From Anthropogastromicrobium aceti (GTDB lineage Bacteria; Bacillota; Clostridia; Lachnospirales; Lachnospiraceae): DNA of 54,174 bases. The notes below the pieces were generated by a model that made no database searches, was not told the origin of the DNA, and saw nothing but the letters and a program-made list of their open reading frames with translations. Location of the stretch: assembly GCF_025567095.1 (NCBI RefSeq), contig NZ_JAOQJH010000025.1. One strand, written 5' to 3'. Position 1 is the first letter of the stretch, and every line of letters starts with the position of its first letter. This document shows, one piece after another, positions 17,444 through 26,082 of the stretch. The translations under genes were made by a program, and so were the position numbers.

Positions 17444-19474
17444 TTACAAGTATTTTTCAAACCACAAAATCATCTCGTGATAATAATGCTTTAATAGTCT
17501 TGGGTCAGTTGGCTGCTCGTGACCTGTATGCGGATACGCTACCATCTTAACCGGCAGATCTGGATGCAGATCCTTTATAGCCACATAAAACTGGTGCGCT
17601 CCCTCAATTGGTGTTCGGTAATCGTCCATTCCATGAAGAATTAAAATTGGCTTGTCCACACGCTCTGCATACGATACAGCTGATTCTTTAAGCTTAGCCA
17701 CAATGAAATCCTCATAGCTTTTATAGTCTGTACTCTTGCCCTGCATATCAGAATTAGCATACATGATTAATTCATTCGAGATGCTTCGCTGCGTGACATA
17801 TGCCTTGAAACGCTTTGCATGAGTCGCTATATAATTTGTCATATAACCGCCGTAACTTCCGCCTGTGACACCAATTCGCTGTTCATCAATCATATCAAAA
17901 CGTCTGCATGCTTCATCAACAAATTGGAGAATGTCATAATAAGCAGATCCATCAATACTTCTTTGATAATTTTCATGTGTCCAGCCGTAGCCGCTGCTGC
18001 CTCTTGGATTGCAATAAAGAACTGCAAAGCCCTTTGCTGCTAACATCTGAAACTCCATTGTCAAACCATATGTGTAAAACGGATGCGGACCTCCGTGGAT
18101 GTAAAGAATCGCCGGATATTTTTCACCTTTTTTTGCATCATGCGGCATCATGACAAAGCCATGAACATGACTCTCACCATCAAGTGTTGAAAAGAAGAAA
18201 TCCTCTGGCTCACTTAATTTTACCTCATCCAAAAGTTTCTGTGCTGACTGCACCGCAATATCAAGTAATTCTCCTGTCTTTGCATCAAGAACTGCATAAA
18301 ATTCCGGCACTGTCGATTTTGCTGCCGCCGCCATGATACGTCCATTTCGCACCTTACTTATTCCATGGCAAACCTGCTTGCCGCCCCAGAAAAGCTTTGC
18401 ATGACCATCACCCTCTAAATCTAGTCGGTACAAATTTCCCTGACCCTTAAATCCACTGACAAAGTATACGTAACGTCCGCTCTCATCAATCTGAAGCTTA
18501 TCCATGCCTCGTCCACAGCCTGCATTGTACGGAAACTGTACACACTGATAGCAATTATCATCCTGAATAAATATTGGTGTTGCTTTGCCATCACAAACAT
18601 CAAAGCGGTAAAGATAACCCTCTGGGTAGCCCATCTCTGACTCATCATCGACATATTCTGGATTTAAGACTACAGCGATGACTGATTTTCCATCTGGCGT
18701 AAATACTGGGCGCACTGGATTTGGATAAGAAACAAGCCAATATCCTTCTGTCAGTTTGCGAAGCTTTCCAGGCTCCTTGTCCACATCAATCAGCAGAAGA
18801 TCATAGCCAATTCCTTCCTGTCTTTTGCGGAAACGGTTGCTGACGCAGACGATCTTTTTGCTATCTGGCGCCCATGCGGCATGAAGATAATCATACTCGC
18901 CGTCTGTTAACTGAGTCTCACTTGTGCCGTCAGCAGATGCAGCAAACAAATGCCAGTGTGTATCTGGACGAATAAATCCCATACCATCAAATTTGTAGCC
19001 AAAATCCTCAGTAGCAACAGCATCGTCGTCATGAACAAACTGCTCCTGCGTTGCAGATGCAGCAGACGATGAAGCGCTTGCAGCATTGGATGCATTCTGT
19101 GATGCGCCGGAGGTGATCACGGAAAACAACACCTTTGTTCCATCCGGTGACCACTGCGGCTCCATGACGGCACCTTTTACATGAGTAATCTGTGTTATAC
19201 TCTTGCTCTTAATCTCATAAACAAATGCCTGACGTCCCACACCTTTCTTTGATGAGACAAATAAAATTTTATCTCCATCTGGAGAGAAGGACGGACCTCC
19301 CTCACCTGTGCCGCCTGCTGTCACTGTCACACTCTCATTTGTCTTTAAATTTTTTATCACAATACCGTTTGTGTGGTTGGAGGCATAGCAGACAAGCTCC
19401 TTTTGTGGAAAATAATCGCCTCCATTTAACTGTTCAAGATCACGGCAATCCTCAAATTCAGGTAAACGCATCAT
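17444..19474 (-). CDS. S9-family serine peptidase (prolyl oligopeptidase/acylaminoacyl peptidase-like) 2
   Basis: 676 residues. Beta-propeller N-terminal part with WD40-like TolB segments (GGPSFSPDGDKILFVSS, EPQWSPDGTKVLFS, HAAWAPDSKKIVCVSN), then an alpha/beta-hydrolase domain with nucleophile Ser540 in TGGSYGGYM, Asp in LHGMDDYRTP and His in HTGHEQP. Such enzymes cleave short peptides, often at Pro or Ala. No signal peptide, hence cytosolic. An Ala/Ser-rich insert lies near residues 123-145. Overlaps the preceding S9 gene by 4 nt (ATGA), so the two are translationally coupled. Confidence 0.92.
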   Translation of the reverse strand: MMRLPEFEDCRDLEQLNGGDYFPQKELVCYASNHTNGIVIKNLKTNESVTVTAGGTGEGGPSFSPDGDKILFVSSKKGVGRQAFVYEIKSKSITQITHVKGAVMEPQWSPDGTKVLFSVITSGASQNASNAASASSSAASATQEQFVHDDDAVATEDFGYKFDGMGFIRPDTHWHLFAASADGTSETQLTDGEYDYLHAAWAPDSKKIVCVSNRFRKRQEGIGYDLLLIDVDKEPGKLRKLTEGYWLVSYPNPVRPVFTPDGKSVIAVVLNPEYVDDESEMGYPEGYLYRFDVCDGKATPIFIQDDNCYQCVQFPYNAGCGRGMDKLQIDESGRYVYFVSGFKGQGNLYRLDLEGDGHAKLFWGGKQVCHGISKVRNGRIMAAAAKSTVPEFYAVLDAKTGELLDIAVQSAQKLLDEVKLSEPEDFFFSTLDGESHVHGFVMMPHDAKKGEKYPAILYIHGGPHPFYTYGLTMEFQMLAAKGFAVLYCNPRGSSGYGWTHENYQRSIDGSAYYDILQFVDEACRRFDMIDEQRIGVTGGSYGGYMTNYIATHAKRFKAYVTQRSISNELIMYANSDMQGKSTDYKSYEDFIVAKLKESAVSYAERVDKPILILHGMDDYRTPIEGAHQFYVAIKDLHPDLPVKMVAYPHTGHEQPTDPRLLKHYYHEMILWFEKYL

Positions 19475-21681
19475 CCCTTCACCTCCTGTGTTTTCATAAA
19501 ATCAGTATCTTTCTCACTCTTTTCATCTGCTTTTGTCTTCCAGTCAGGCTCTTCTATCAGATATTTAACAAACCAGTTAGTCATCTCCTGCAGATGGCGA
19601 ACCTGATGATACAGCTTTCCGTTTCTTGTCATTCCATGATTTTCATTTGGAAACATGACCATGCGGCATGGAATCTCCGGATTTCTCTCTTTCATTGGAA
19701 TAAATACCTGTTCTGCCTGTTCAAATCCGCAACGATAATCTTGATACGCATGAAGAATCAGCAACGGCACCTTAAAATGATCGATGTAGGAAATGATATT
19801 TCCTCTTGCGCGGTCTTCTAAATAATCAAGCATATGAAAATGTTTCGGAATCGGACGCGATGAGACAAAGCCCATATCTCCTGTACCGTAGGAAGTTGCA
19901 GTGTTTGCAAGACAGCGCTGCGTGACAGCTGCTGCAAAGACCTTTGTTCTTCCGATCAACTTGTTTGTCATGTAGCCGCCGTAGCTGCCTCCTGTGACAC
20001 CCACTCTCTTTTCATCAATAAATCCCTTTGATATAGCATCCTCCACAAACTGCACAAGATCATCCATCGCCTCATTTCCCCAGCAGACGCCTCTGGCACA
20101 ATATGCACGTCCAAAGCCTGTGCTGCCTCTTGGATTTCCAAAAATAACTGCCATCCCCAAAGAAGCAAGTGCCTGAAACTCATGCCAGAAAGTCAGTCCA
20201 TACATGGTTGTAGGGCCACCCTTTATATCAAGTACTGCAGGATACTGCTTATTTTTTTCAAAGCAGACTGGCTTCACAAGAAAATATTGAAGATCTGCCT
20301 TGCCGTCCTTACTCTTTACCCAATGTTCTTCAACATCAGCAAGCGCATATTCAGACAGCCACGGATTACTGTCTGTCAGCTTCTCTCCATTCATCCAAAG
20401 TTCAGCTGGATGAAGCCAATCTGCCTGAATTGTCACGATCTGACCATTTTCATTCATAGAAAATTCCTGAATGTCGGTCTGACCTTCTAGAACCATCTCA
20501 ACTGGGCTTGGCTTGATCACTGAGTCCGTCACCGAAGATACTTCTGCTGTCTCTGACTTTGCCGCATCAATTCTTACACGGCAAAGGGAATAACGGCCGT
20601 GACGTCCTGTCTGAAAATACAGATACTTACCATCCTTCGTAAGCTTAAAGTAAGGAGAATGATCACCATACTCAAGAGAACCTGCTCGAAGCGGATGAAC
20701 ACCATGGCAGATGGATTCGTCCCACTCGTCGATCAAATATCGATGCATATTGTTCATTAAATCAAACAACATTGGCAGCTGTACGCAGCTTCCATCTTCA
20801 AAATCACCAAACACCATCGCTACGATGCCAGTATCGTCTGCTGTAAAGGCCGGTGCATGATCTCCATAAATACCATTGTCGCGGCTTATTTGCTTCAGAT
20901 TTTTTCCGTTCTCATCACATACAAACAATTCTACATCAAAGCCTTTTGCGCCTTCATACGGATATCCATAAAACGCAATTTTTTTGCCATCGTGAGACCA
21001 GGATGGATAAATTGCTTCCATCTTTTCCATGCAGTCTGATGTAAAAAGCTTTTGTTTTTTTGATGAAAGTTCTGCCGTACCTATATGTGAAAACTCACCT
21101 TTTCTCATACCGTGCCACTCATCAAGCTTATATGTCAGATTAGTAATCTCATATGGTCTCCAATCAAGATCCTCTTCCCACTGTGCCTTCTTTTCTGGCG
21201 TCATCTCTTCGAATGCAGTATTTTCCTGAATCTCCTCTGGCCAAAGCGTTGCCTCAAAAACAAGTTTTGTCTCATCATCTGACAGTTTATAGCGCAGTAC
21301 ACCATGACGAAGTGTTGTGATCTGGCGTTTTTCATTTGTATTAAGATTTTTAATAAATACCTGAAACTCACCTGTCTCATTCGACAGATACGCCATATGA
21401 ACGCCATCTGAAAGAAAAACTGGCTGTTTTTCTTTCACTCCATCTGGTGTCAAAACAGATTCTTTTCGAGCCGCGTCCATACCCTCTGCGCCTGTCGCAT
21501 TTTGTAATAAATTTTCCATCAGATGAATCTTTGAAGAAAACAGACCACTTTTCATGTCGCCCTTCCAATCAACCCATGCAGCTTTGTCCCCTGCTGGTGC
21601 AAGTGTCGGCCATGTGACATAAACGATTTCTTTCATCGTCTCTGGTGTAAATTTCTTGAGCTGTGTCGTATTGTTTTCCAT
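19471..21681 (-). CDS. S9-family serine peptidase (prolyl oligopeptidase family) 1
   Basis: 736 residues, same architecture as its neighbour but clearly diverged. Propeller part (YPSWSHDGKKIAFYGYP, HAPAFTADDTGIVAM), hydrolase domain with oxyanion-loop segment FGNPRGSTGFG, Ser566 in TGGSYGGYM, Asp in LHAYQDYRCG and His in NENHGMT. GAGAGGAGG ribosome site. No export signal. The C-terminal 20 residues are charged and may be disordered. Two coupled, non-identical S9 enzymes suggest complementary specificities on peptides brought in by Opp. Confidence 0.92.
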   Translation of the reverse strand: MENNTTQLKKFTPETMKEIVYVTWPTLAPAGDKAAWVDWKGDMKSGLFSSKIHLMENLLQNATGAEGMDAARKESVLTPDGVKEKQPVFLSDGVHMAYLSNETGEFQVFIKNLNTNEKRQITTLRHGVLRYKLSDDETKLVFEATLWPEEIQENTAFEEMTPEKKAQWEEDLDWRPYEITNLTYKLDEWHGMRKGEFSHIGTAELSSKKQKLFTSDCMEKMEAIYPSWSHDGKKIAFYGYPYEGAKGFDVELFVCDENGKNLKQISRDNGIYGDHAPAFTADDTGIVAMVFGDFEDGSCVQLPMLFDLMNNMHRYLIDEWDESICHGVHPLRAGSLEYGDHSPYFKLTKDGKYLYFQTGRHGRYSLCRVRIDAAKSETAEVSSVTDSVIKPSPVEMVLEGQTDIQEFSMNENGQIVTIQADWLHPAELWMNGEKLTDSNPWLSEYALADVEEHWVKSKDGKADLQYFLVKPVCFEKNKQYPAVLDIKGGPTTMYGLTFWHEFQALASLGMAVIFGNPRGSTGFGRAYCARGVCWGNEAMDDLVQFVEDAISKGFIDEKRVGVTGGSYGGYMTNKLIGRTKVFAAAVTQRCLANTATSYGTGDMGFVSSRPIPKHFHMLDYLEDRARGNIISYIDHFKVPLLILHAYQDYRCGFEQAEQVFIPMKERNPEIPCRMVMFPNENHGMTRNGKLYHQVRHLQEMTNWFVKYLIEEPDWKTKADEKSEKDTDFMKTQEVKG

Positions 21682-21714
21682 TTCTATTTGCCTCCTCTCA
21701 CTTGAGCGCTCATA

Positions 21715-23103
21715 TTATTTTCCTTTTTTCGTCTCTTGTTTGATCCATGTCCAGGAACGCACTTTTTTTCCTGTATCTGCTTCGTCGATCTCTTTTTCCA
21801 CTACGGCAAAATGACCTTCAAAGCCTCCGCTTAACGGAATAATTTCCTTTCCTGTATGCATATCTTCCCATTCACTTCGCACATCAAGACCACTAATTTT
21901 CTTTACAGACGTTAAAAATACTTCGTTTCCAAGCTGTATTCCTGCGCGATCTTTCTGTAAAATATCAAGCACAACATCATCTATGCTGTGTGCGCCATTT
22001 GTTGCCTTGCGAATCATAATATCAGTATTGATTATAAAAATCATTCCTCTGCCATAAACCAGTCGCTGCGCCCTGCGGTCTTTCCAGCAAATGGCGGCAG
22101 CCTCCTCATCTCCAAGTGCTCTTGTCGGATTTGAATAATATGCATCTGTGCGCTTTTGAAGCTCCAAAATAGCCTCATCATCTGTCATAAGGCCAAGTCT
22201 AAGCGGTAAAAGTACGCTGTAATACTCTGCCGTGCCTTCCGAATACCATGTTGTGACACCATATGGATTATCATTTAGCTGCGGCCAGTTATGTACCATC
22301 TCATGTGCGAGAATAGCCTTTTTATCTTCAAGGCTGCATGGCTGAGTTGTATTCCAGCCAAAAAGATAGGAACGATAAAGCGCCGTTCCTCCGCTTGTCA
22401 AAAATGGATCCTTTCTCACGAAAATACGGTAGACCTTTTCGGTATCCTTGAAGAATTTCTGCATCTGACCAAAAAGTTTTTTTGTATACTCAGCAACCTC
22501 TTTCACGTCAAATGGCGGCTGACTCATCCAGTAAAAGCCAAAATCACCCTCTTCAATAGCATTTAATTGTCCCATAGCAAAATAACATTCACGAAGCCTA
22601 TCAAGTGTCTTTGCCTTTACTTTATGCTCCCCTAATGTGCAAACACCGCGGCTTTTCTCTGGCATCGCACTCATATCCCATGAAAGCTCGCATTCTTCTG
22701 CCTTTTCAATATCCATTAAAAAAGAAAAGCCTGCACTGTTTGCACCTCCCTTTTCTGCACGAAAGTCAAAATATGGACCGCAAATATCTGTTGGCTTTAT
22801 CTCTCGCGGATATACTGTATAATTAATCTTTACATTTCCCTCTGTGCCGCGCTGCACGTTCCATCTGCGCCAATGATACGGATATGGTGTTTCTTCTGAC
22901 TCCTTCACCAAAACCGCACCGCTTTCATCACAAATCTGTAAAGCATTTGGCTCACATCCTGGTATTGTCACGGTGCTTAGCTGCATACTACACAGCCGCT
23001 CCCCTTCTTTATAAGACAGTCCTGTGATCTTTATTTTCACATCCATTCTGTCTATTGTATTTTCATCCCAATATGGCTTTAGGTTTATTTGTGTCAAACT
23101 CAT
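21715..23103 (-). CDS. M61-like gluzincin aminopeptidase
   Basis: 462 residues. Zinc motif HEMVH (267-271) followed by Glu289 in WYSEGTAEYY, the gluzincin pattern of the M61 glycyl aminopeptidase family. N-terminal half is beta-rich, as in M61/M1 enzymes; a PDZ domain is not evident. No signal peptide. First gene of the M61 - S9 - S9 - dehydrogenase unit, with GGGAG before the start and a strong promoter about 50 bp upstream. Expected to release N-terminal residues from peptides in the cytosol. Confidence 0.85.
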   Translation of the reverse strand: MSLTQINLKPYWDENTIDRMDVKIKITGLSYKEGERLCSMQLSTVTIPGCEPNALQICDESGAVLVKESEETPYPYHWRRWNVQRGTEGNVKINYTVYPREIKPTDICGPYFDFRAEKGGANSAGFSFLMDIEKAEECELSWDMSAMPEKSRGVCTLGEHKVKAKTLDRLRECYFAMGQLNAIEEGDFGFYWMSQPPFDVKEVAEYTKKLFGQMQKFFKDTEKVYRIFVRKDPFLTSGGTALYRSYLFGWNTTQPCSLEDKKAILAHEMVHNWPQLNDNPYGVTTWYSEGTAEYYSVLLPLRLGLMTDDEAILELQKRTDAYYSNPTRALGDEEAAAICWKDRRAQRLVYGRGMIFIINTDIMIRKATNGAHSIDDVVLDILQKDRAGIQLGNEVFLTSVKKISGLDVRSEWEDMHTGKEIIPLSGGFEGHFAVVEKEIDEADTGKKVRSWTWIKQETKKGK

Positions 23104-23150
23104 CTGATGTCTCCCTTCCTTGCCATGTTATTTTAAATACATAACTCAAC

Positions 23151-23178
23151 AGTATAGCATCTTTTCCTGTTTGTCAAG
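23151..23178 (-). promoter_or_regulatory. Promoter of the M61/S9 peptidase unit
   Basis: Minus strand TTGACA (23178-23173), 16-bp spacer, TATACT (23156-23151) with TG just upstream of the -10 (TGCTATACT). Near-consensus sigma-A type. Its -35 is separated by only 2 bp from the -35 of the plus-strand promoter at 23181. Confidence 0.75.
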
Positions 23179-23180
23179 CT

Positions 23181-23209
23181 TGACATCTCTCTTTATTTTT
23201 GCTATTCTA
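23181..23209 (+). promoter_or_regulatory. Promoter of the first MATE gene
   Basis: TTGACA (23181-23186), 17-bp spacer, TATTCT (23204-23209). With the minus-strand -35 it forms the perfect 14-bp palindrome at 23173-23186. The start would be near 23216, giving a leader of almost 190 nt before the MATE start. Confidence 0.7.
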
Positions 23210-23284
23210 TGTTGGTACTAAAACCGGATTCCGGCCGTGGACTTTTCATAAAGACTAATTAAATTAAGATATCTTTATTTTTCG

Positions 23285-23340
23285 CCACACAACAATACTG
23301 CATTCTCTGCGTTCCCGTATTTGTTGTGCGGTATTTTTTT
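23285..23340 (+). terminator. Terminator hairpin inside the MATE leader
   Basis: Left strand 23285-23298 and right strand 23317-23331 pair over about 14 bp (one mismatch, one bulge), followed by TATTTTTTT (23332-23340). It lies downstream of the plus promoter and 64 nt before the MATE start, the layout of a riboswitch or attenuator. I do not recognise a known riboswitch in the upstream leader, which contains a small CCGG-ATT-CCGG hairpin. Confidence 0.65.
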
Positions 23341-23403
23341 GCGCAGCAAAACCAATAAATGTTTTCGTGAGAACGCTTTAAAGCAGAAAGGAGTTCTTTT
23401 TTT

Positions 23404-24732
23404 ATGGATCAAACTTACATGAAGCAAAAGCCAGTGCTGCCGCTTGTAGTTTCTATGGCACTGCCTATGACGCTGTCTATGCTCGTCAATTCTTTGTATA
23501 ATATTGTTGACAGCATCTTTATCGCAAAAATAAGCGACAATGCCATGACAGCACTCTCTCTTGTTTATCCAATTCAAAACTTGATTACGGCAATCACCGT
23601 TGGCTTTGCAATTGGAACAAATGCTGTTATTTCCATCCACCTTGGTGCTGGAAATAAAAAAGAAGCCGACCGTGCTGCCTCACTTGGCACATTATTAAAT
23701 GCATTTCACGGACTACTTCTTATGATTGTCTGTCTAACCTTTATTCGCCCTTTTTTGGAGCTGTTTACAGCTGATCAGGACGTGATATCTTTAGGTATTC
23801 GTTATGCAAGAATCACCCTTAGTTTCTCAATTCCGATTGGAATTTCAATATCTCTTGAAAAAATTTTTCAGGCAACAGGACGCATGAAGGTTTCGATGGT
23901 TGCCATGATGGCGGGCTGTATCGGAAACATTATTCTGGATCCACTTATGATCTTTGGCATCGGACCTTTTCCAGCGATGGGAATTGAAGGTGCTGCAATT
24001 GCAACTGCCATTGGACAAATGCTGTCTCTTGTAATTTACCTTGTTTTCTGCGTGGTTCGTCCACTGCCTGTAACATTTTCTCTTTCCTGCTGCAAGCCAA
24101 GCAAGCAACTATTACTTCGCCTTTATACTGTCGGCATTCCTGCCACATTAAATTTGGCGCTTCCTTCACTGCTTGTCTCCACATTAAATGGAATTTTGGC
24201 TGCATATTCCCAGTCATATGTACTTGTTCTTGGTGCCTACTATAAGCTCCAAACCTTCCTTTATCTGACTGGAAATGGCGTTGTTCAGGGAATGCGTCCG
24301 CTGATTGGCTACAACTACGGTGCAGGTGAACATGCCCGTGTAAGGCAGATTTTCTTTGATTCTCTGATTCTTATATCTGGTGTCATGGTAATCGGTACTG
24401 CACTTTGTCTTGCTATTCCAAGCTCCTTGATCGGACTTTTCACCTCTAATGCAGAAACGATTCGCCTTGGTGCTTCTGCCCTTCGCATTATCAGCATTGG
24501 CTTTATCATCTCCTCGATTTCTGTCACCGTCTCCGGTGCACTCGAAGGACTTGGAAAAGGTGCTCCATCACTTGTGATCTCACTAATGCGCTATATAATT
24601 GTCATCATTCCAGCTGCGCTTATTTTAACTAGATTTTTTGATGCAAATGGTGTATGGCATGCTATGTGGTTGACTGAGTTTATTACTGCCGCTGCTTCAT
24701 GCGTAATCTATCTGAAATTTATAAGAAAGTGA
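23404..24732 (+). CDS. MATE-family multidrug/metabolite efflux pump
   Basis: 442 residues with about 12 hydrophobic segments in two related halves. Typical MATE features: PLVVSMALPMTLSMLVNSLYNIVD at the start of half one, and GVVQGMRPLIGYNYGAGEH in half two. Exports organic cations or metabolites by sodium or proton exchange. AAAGGAG ribosome site. Divergent from the peptidase unit with abutting promoters, and apparently attenuated in its leader, so expression seems conditional. Substrate unknown. Confidence 0.92.
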   Translation: MDQTYMKQKPVLPLVVSMALPMTLSMLVNSLYNIVDSIFIAKISDNAMTALSLVYPIQNLITAITVGFAIGTNAVISIHLGAGNKKEADRAASLGTLLNAFHGLLLMIVCLTFIRPFLELFTADQDVISLGIRYARITLSFSIPIGISISLEKIFQATGRMKVSMVAMMAGCIGNIILDPLMIFGIGPFPAMGIEGAAIATAIGQMLSLVIYLVFCVVRPLPVTFSLSCCKPSKQLLLRLYTVGIPATLNLALPSLLVSTLNGILAAYSQSYVLVLGAYYKLQTFLYLTGNGVVQGMRPLIGYNYGAGEHARVRQIFFDSLILISGVMVIGTALCLAIPSSLIGLFTSNAETIRLGASALRIISIGFIISSISVTVSGALEGLGKGAPSLVISLMRYIIVIIPAALILTRFFDANGVWHAMWLTEFITAAASCVIYLKFIRK

Positions 24733-24737
24733 CCAAA

Positions 24738-24774
24738 GGGACAGGGACAGTGGCCGAATTAGTGTCCCTGTCCC
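24738..24774. repeat. REP-like inverted repeat between convergent genes
   Basis: Perfect 12-bp arms GGGACAGGGACA (24738-24749) and TGTCCCTGTCCC (24763-24774) around 13 nt. Sits between the MATE stop and the methyltransferase stop. It could serve as a bidirectional terminator, but T runs are short. The GGGACA/TGTCCC core recurs in the terminator at 52963-52997. Similar GGGACA-type hairpins are common scattered repeats in Firmicutes (general knowledge). Confidence 0.65.
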
Positions 24775-24781
24775 CATGGCT

Positions 24782-25537
24782 TTAATACTTTACGGCGCGA
24801 AAACGTATTCTCACGTAATCAATGTACCAGCTGCCGTCATGATATAATTTTTCTTTTGATTCTGCTTCGGCTTCTGCAATGATCTCATCTTTTAATGCTT
24901 CATCCATTCCTTCAAACGGTGCCTTATCAAACATATTTACCCAGTCTTTAAAGCCATCTTCTGTTTTCTGCTTTGTTGGACGGTCAAAAAGTACCGCATA
25001 TTCAACGCGAAAACCTGCTTCTTCTAAGAGTGGTGCATATTCTCCAATAGTTGGAAAATAAAAGACTCTTGGATAGACTAGGCCTCTCTTTGCAAATGCG
25101 CGCTCTAACGCAGCGTGAACGGTCTCTGCACAGCCATTTCCGCCAAACTCACATACAAGCTCACCGCCTGTCTTTAACTGTCCAGCGAGATGACACAACA
25201 TATGAGGGTGCATCGAAGCATCAATCCAATGGAACACTGCATTGGAAAAGATCGCATCCAATGGTTCCTTAAGATGAAAGCTGCATGCATCGCCTTGCAA
25301 AAATGTCATATGCGGATATTGTGCTTTTGCAATTTCAAGCATTGCCTCTGATGCATCCATTCCAATTACCTTATAGCCTTTTTCCAAAAGTTTTACACTT
25401 AATGCTCCATTTCCACAGCCTAAATCAAGCACAGCAGCTCCCTTTGGACTCTTTAACAGACTGACAACATCCTCGCCATATTCATGTACAAATGAAAAAT
25501 TTTCCTTATAGCCTTTTGCATCCCAGTTTATATTCAT
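24782..25537 (-). CDS. Class I SAM-dependent methyltransferase (trans-aconitate methyltransferase-like)
   Basis: 251 residues from the ATG at 25537 (AGAGGTGT upstream); a 26-residue in-frame extension lacks a ribosome site. SAM-binding motif I VLDLGCGNGALSV, acidic motif II in VIGMDASEAML, and motif IV FSNAVFHWIDA. The small-molecule methyltransferase subfamily is clear, the acceptor is not. Single gene, convergent with the MATE gene and divergent from the XRE regulator. Confidence 0.85.
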   Translation of the reverse strand: MNINWDAKGYKENFSFVHEYGEDVVSLLKSPKGAAVLDLGCGNGALSVKLLEKGYKVIGMDASEAMLEIAKAQYPHMTFLQGDACSFHLKEPLDAIFSNAVFHWIDASMHPHMLCHLAGQLKTGGELVCEFGGNGCAETVHAALERAFAKRGLVYPRVFYFPTIGEYAPLLEEAGFRVEYAVLFDRPTKQKTEDGFKDWVNMFDKAPFEGMDEALKDEIIAEAEAESKEKLYHDGSWYIDYVRIRFRAVKY

Positions 25538-25747
25538 GGTACACCTCTCTTTTTGTATTTCTTTGTTTTGTTTGTGCCTGCCTCCCCTTTTATTTATTAT
25601 ATCGCTTTTCCACATTACGGCAAGATGCAGATTTCTCGAAAGTACAGCTTATGTCGAATCCTGCGTTCTATTTTTCTTGCTTCTTGGCCTTTTTTCTGGT
25701 ATTACTGTAAATACGACAAGAAAGCAAAAGAAACGGAGACAAAACAA

Positions 25748-25987
25748 ATGCGGGATATTCCAAAATTTGACTCCAGAGAAATCGGTCAGAACCTGCGCTC
25801 ATTGATGAAGCAGCACGATATGACTGTAAAAGACCTTCAGAAAATATTAGGACTTTCCTGTCCGCAAACAATTTACCACTGGTTGAACGGTGATTCTGTT
25901 CCCACTATTGATAATCTCTACAATTTAAGCCATCACTTTGATATTTGCATTAATGAATTGCTTATGGGACACTGCCCGAAAGTTTGA
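25748..25987 (+). CDS. Small XRE-family DNA-binding regulator
   Basis: 79 residues, from the ATG at 25748 with CGGAG 9 nt upstream. The open frame extends further upstream to 25553, but that part is hydrophobic, antisense to the methyltransferase leader and without a ribosome site. Helix-turn-helix: MTVKDLQKILGLSCPQTIYH followed by the recognition-helix end WLNGDSVPT. Nearly the whole protein is the domain. Ends 96 bp before the YczE-like gene, which has its own promoter. Confidence 0.8.
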   Translation: MRDIPKFDSREIGQNLRSLMKQHDMTVKDLQKILGLSCPQTIYHWLNGDSVPTIDNLYNLSHHFDICINELLMGHCPKV

Positions 25988-25995
25988 TTTTTTTG

Positions 25996-26023
25996 TTGCA
26001 AATCAGTAAGACTATGCTATACT
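25996..26023 (+). promoter_or_regulatory. Promoter of the YczE-like gene
   Basis: TTGCAA (25996-26001), 16-bp spacer, TATACT (26018-26023), 60 bp before the start at 26083. Confidence 0.55.
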
Positions 26024-26082
26024 TAAAAATGGCTTGTCTGTACTGCAGATGGGTACTCTATTCAATACAAAAGGATTTTTTT

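Noticed and set aside
25553..25747. Longer N-terminus for the XRE regulator
   Set aside because: It is hydrophobic and Phe-rich without a ribosome site; the shorter protein is a complete DNA-binding domain with CGGAG before its ATG.
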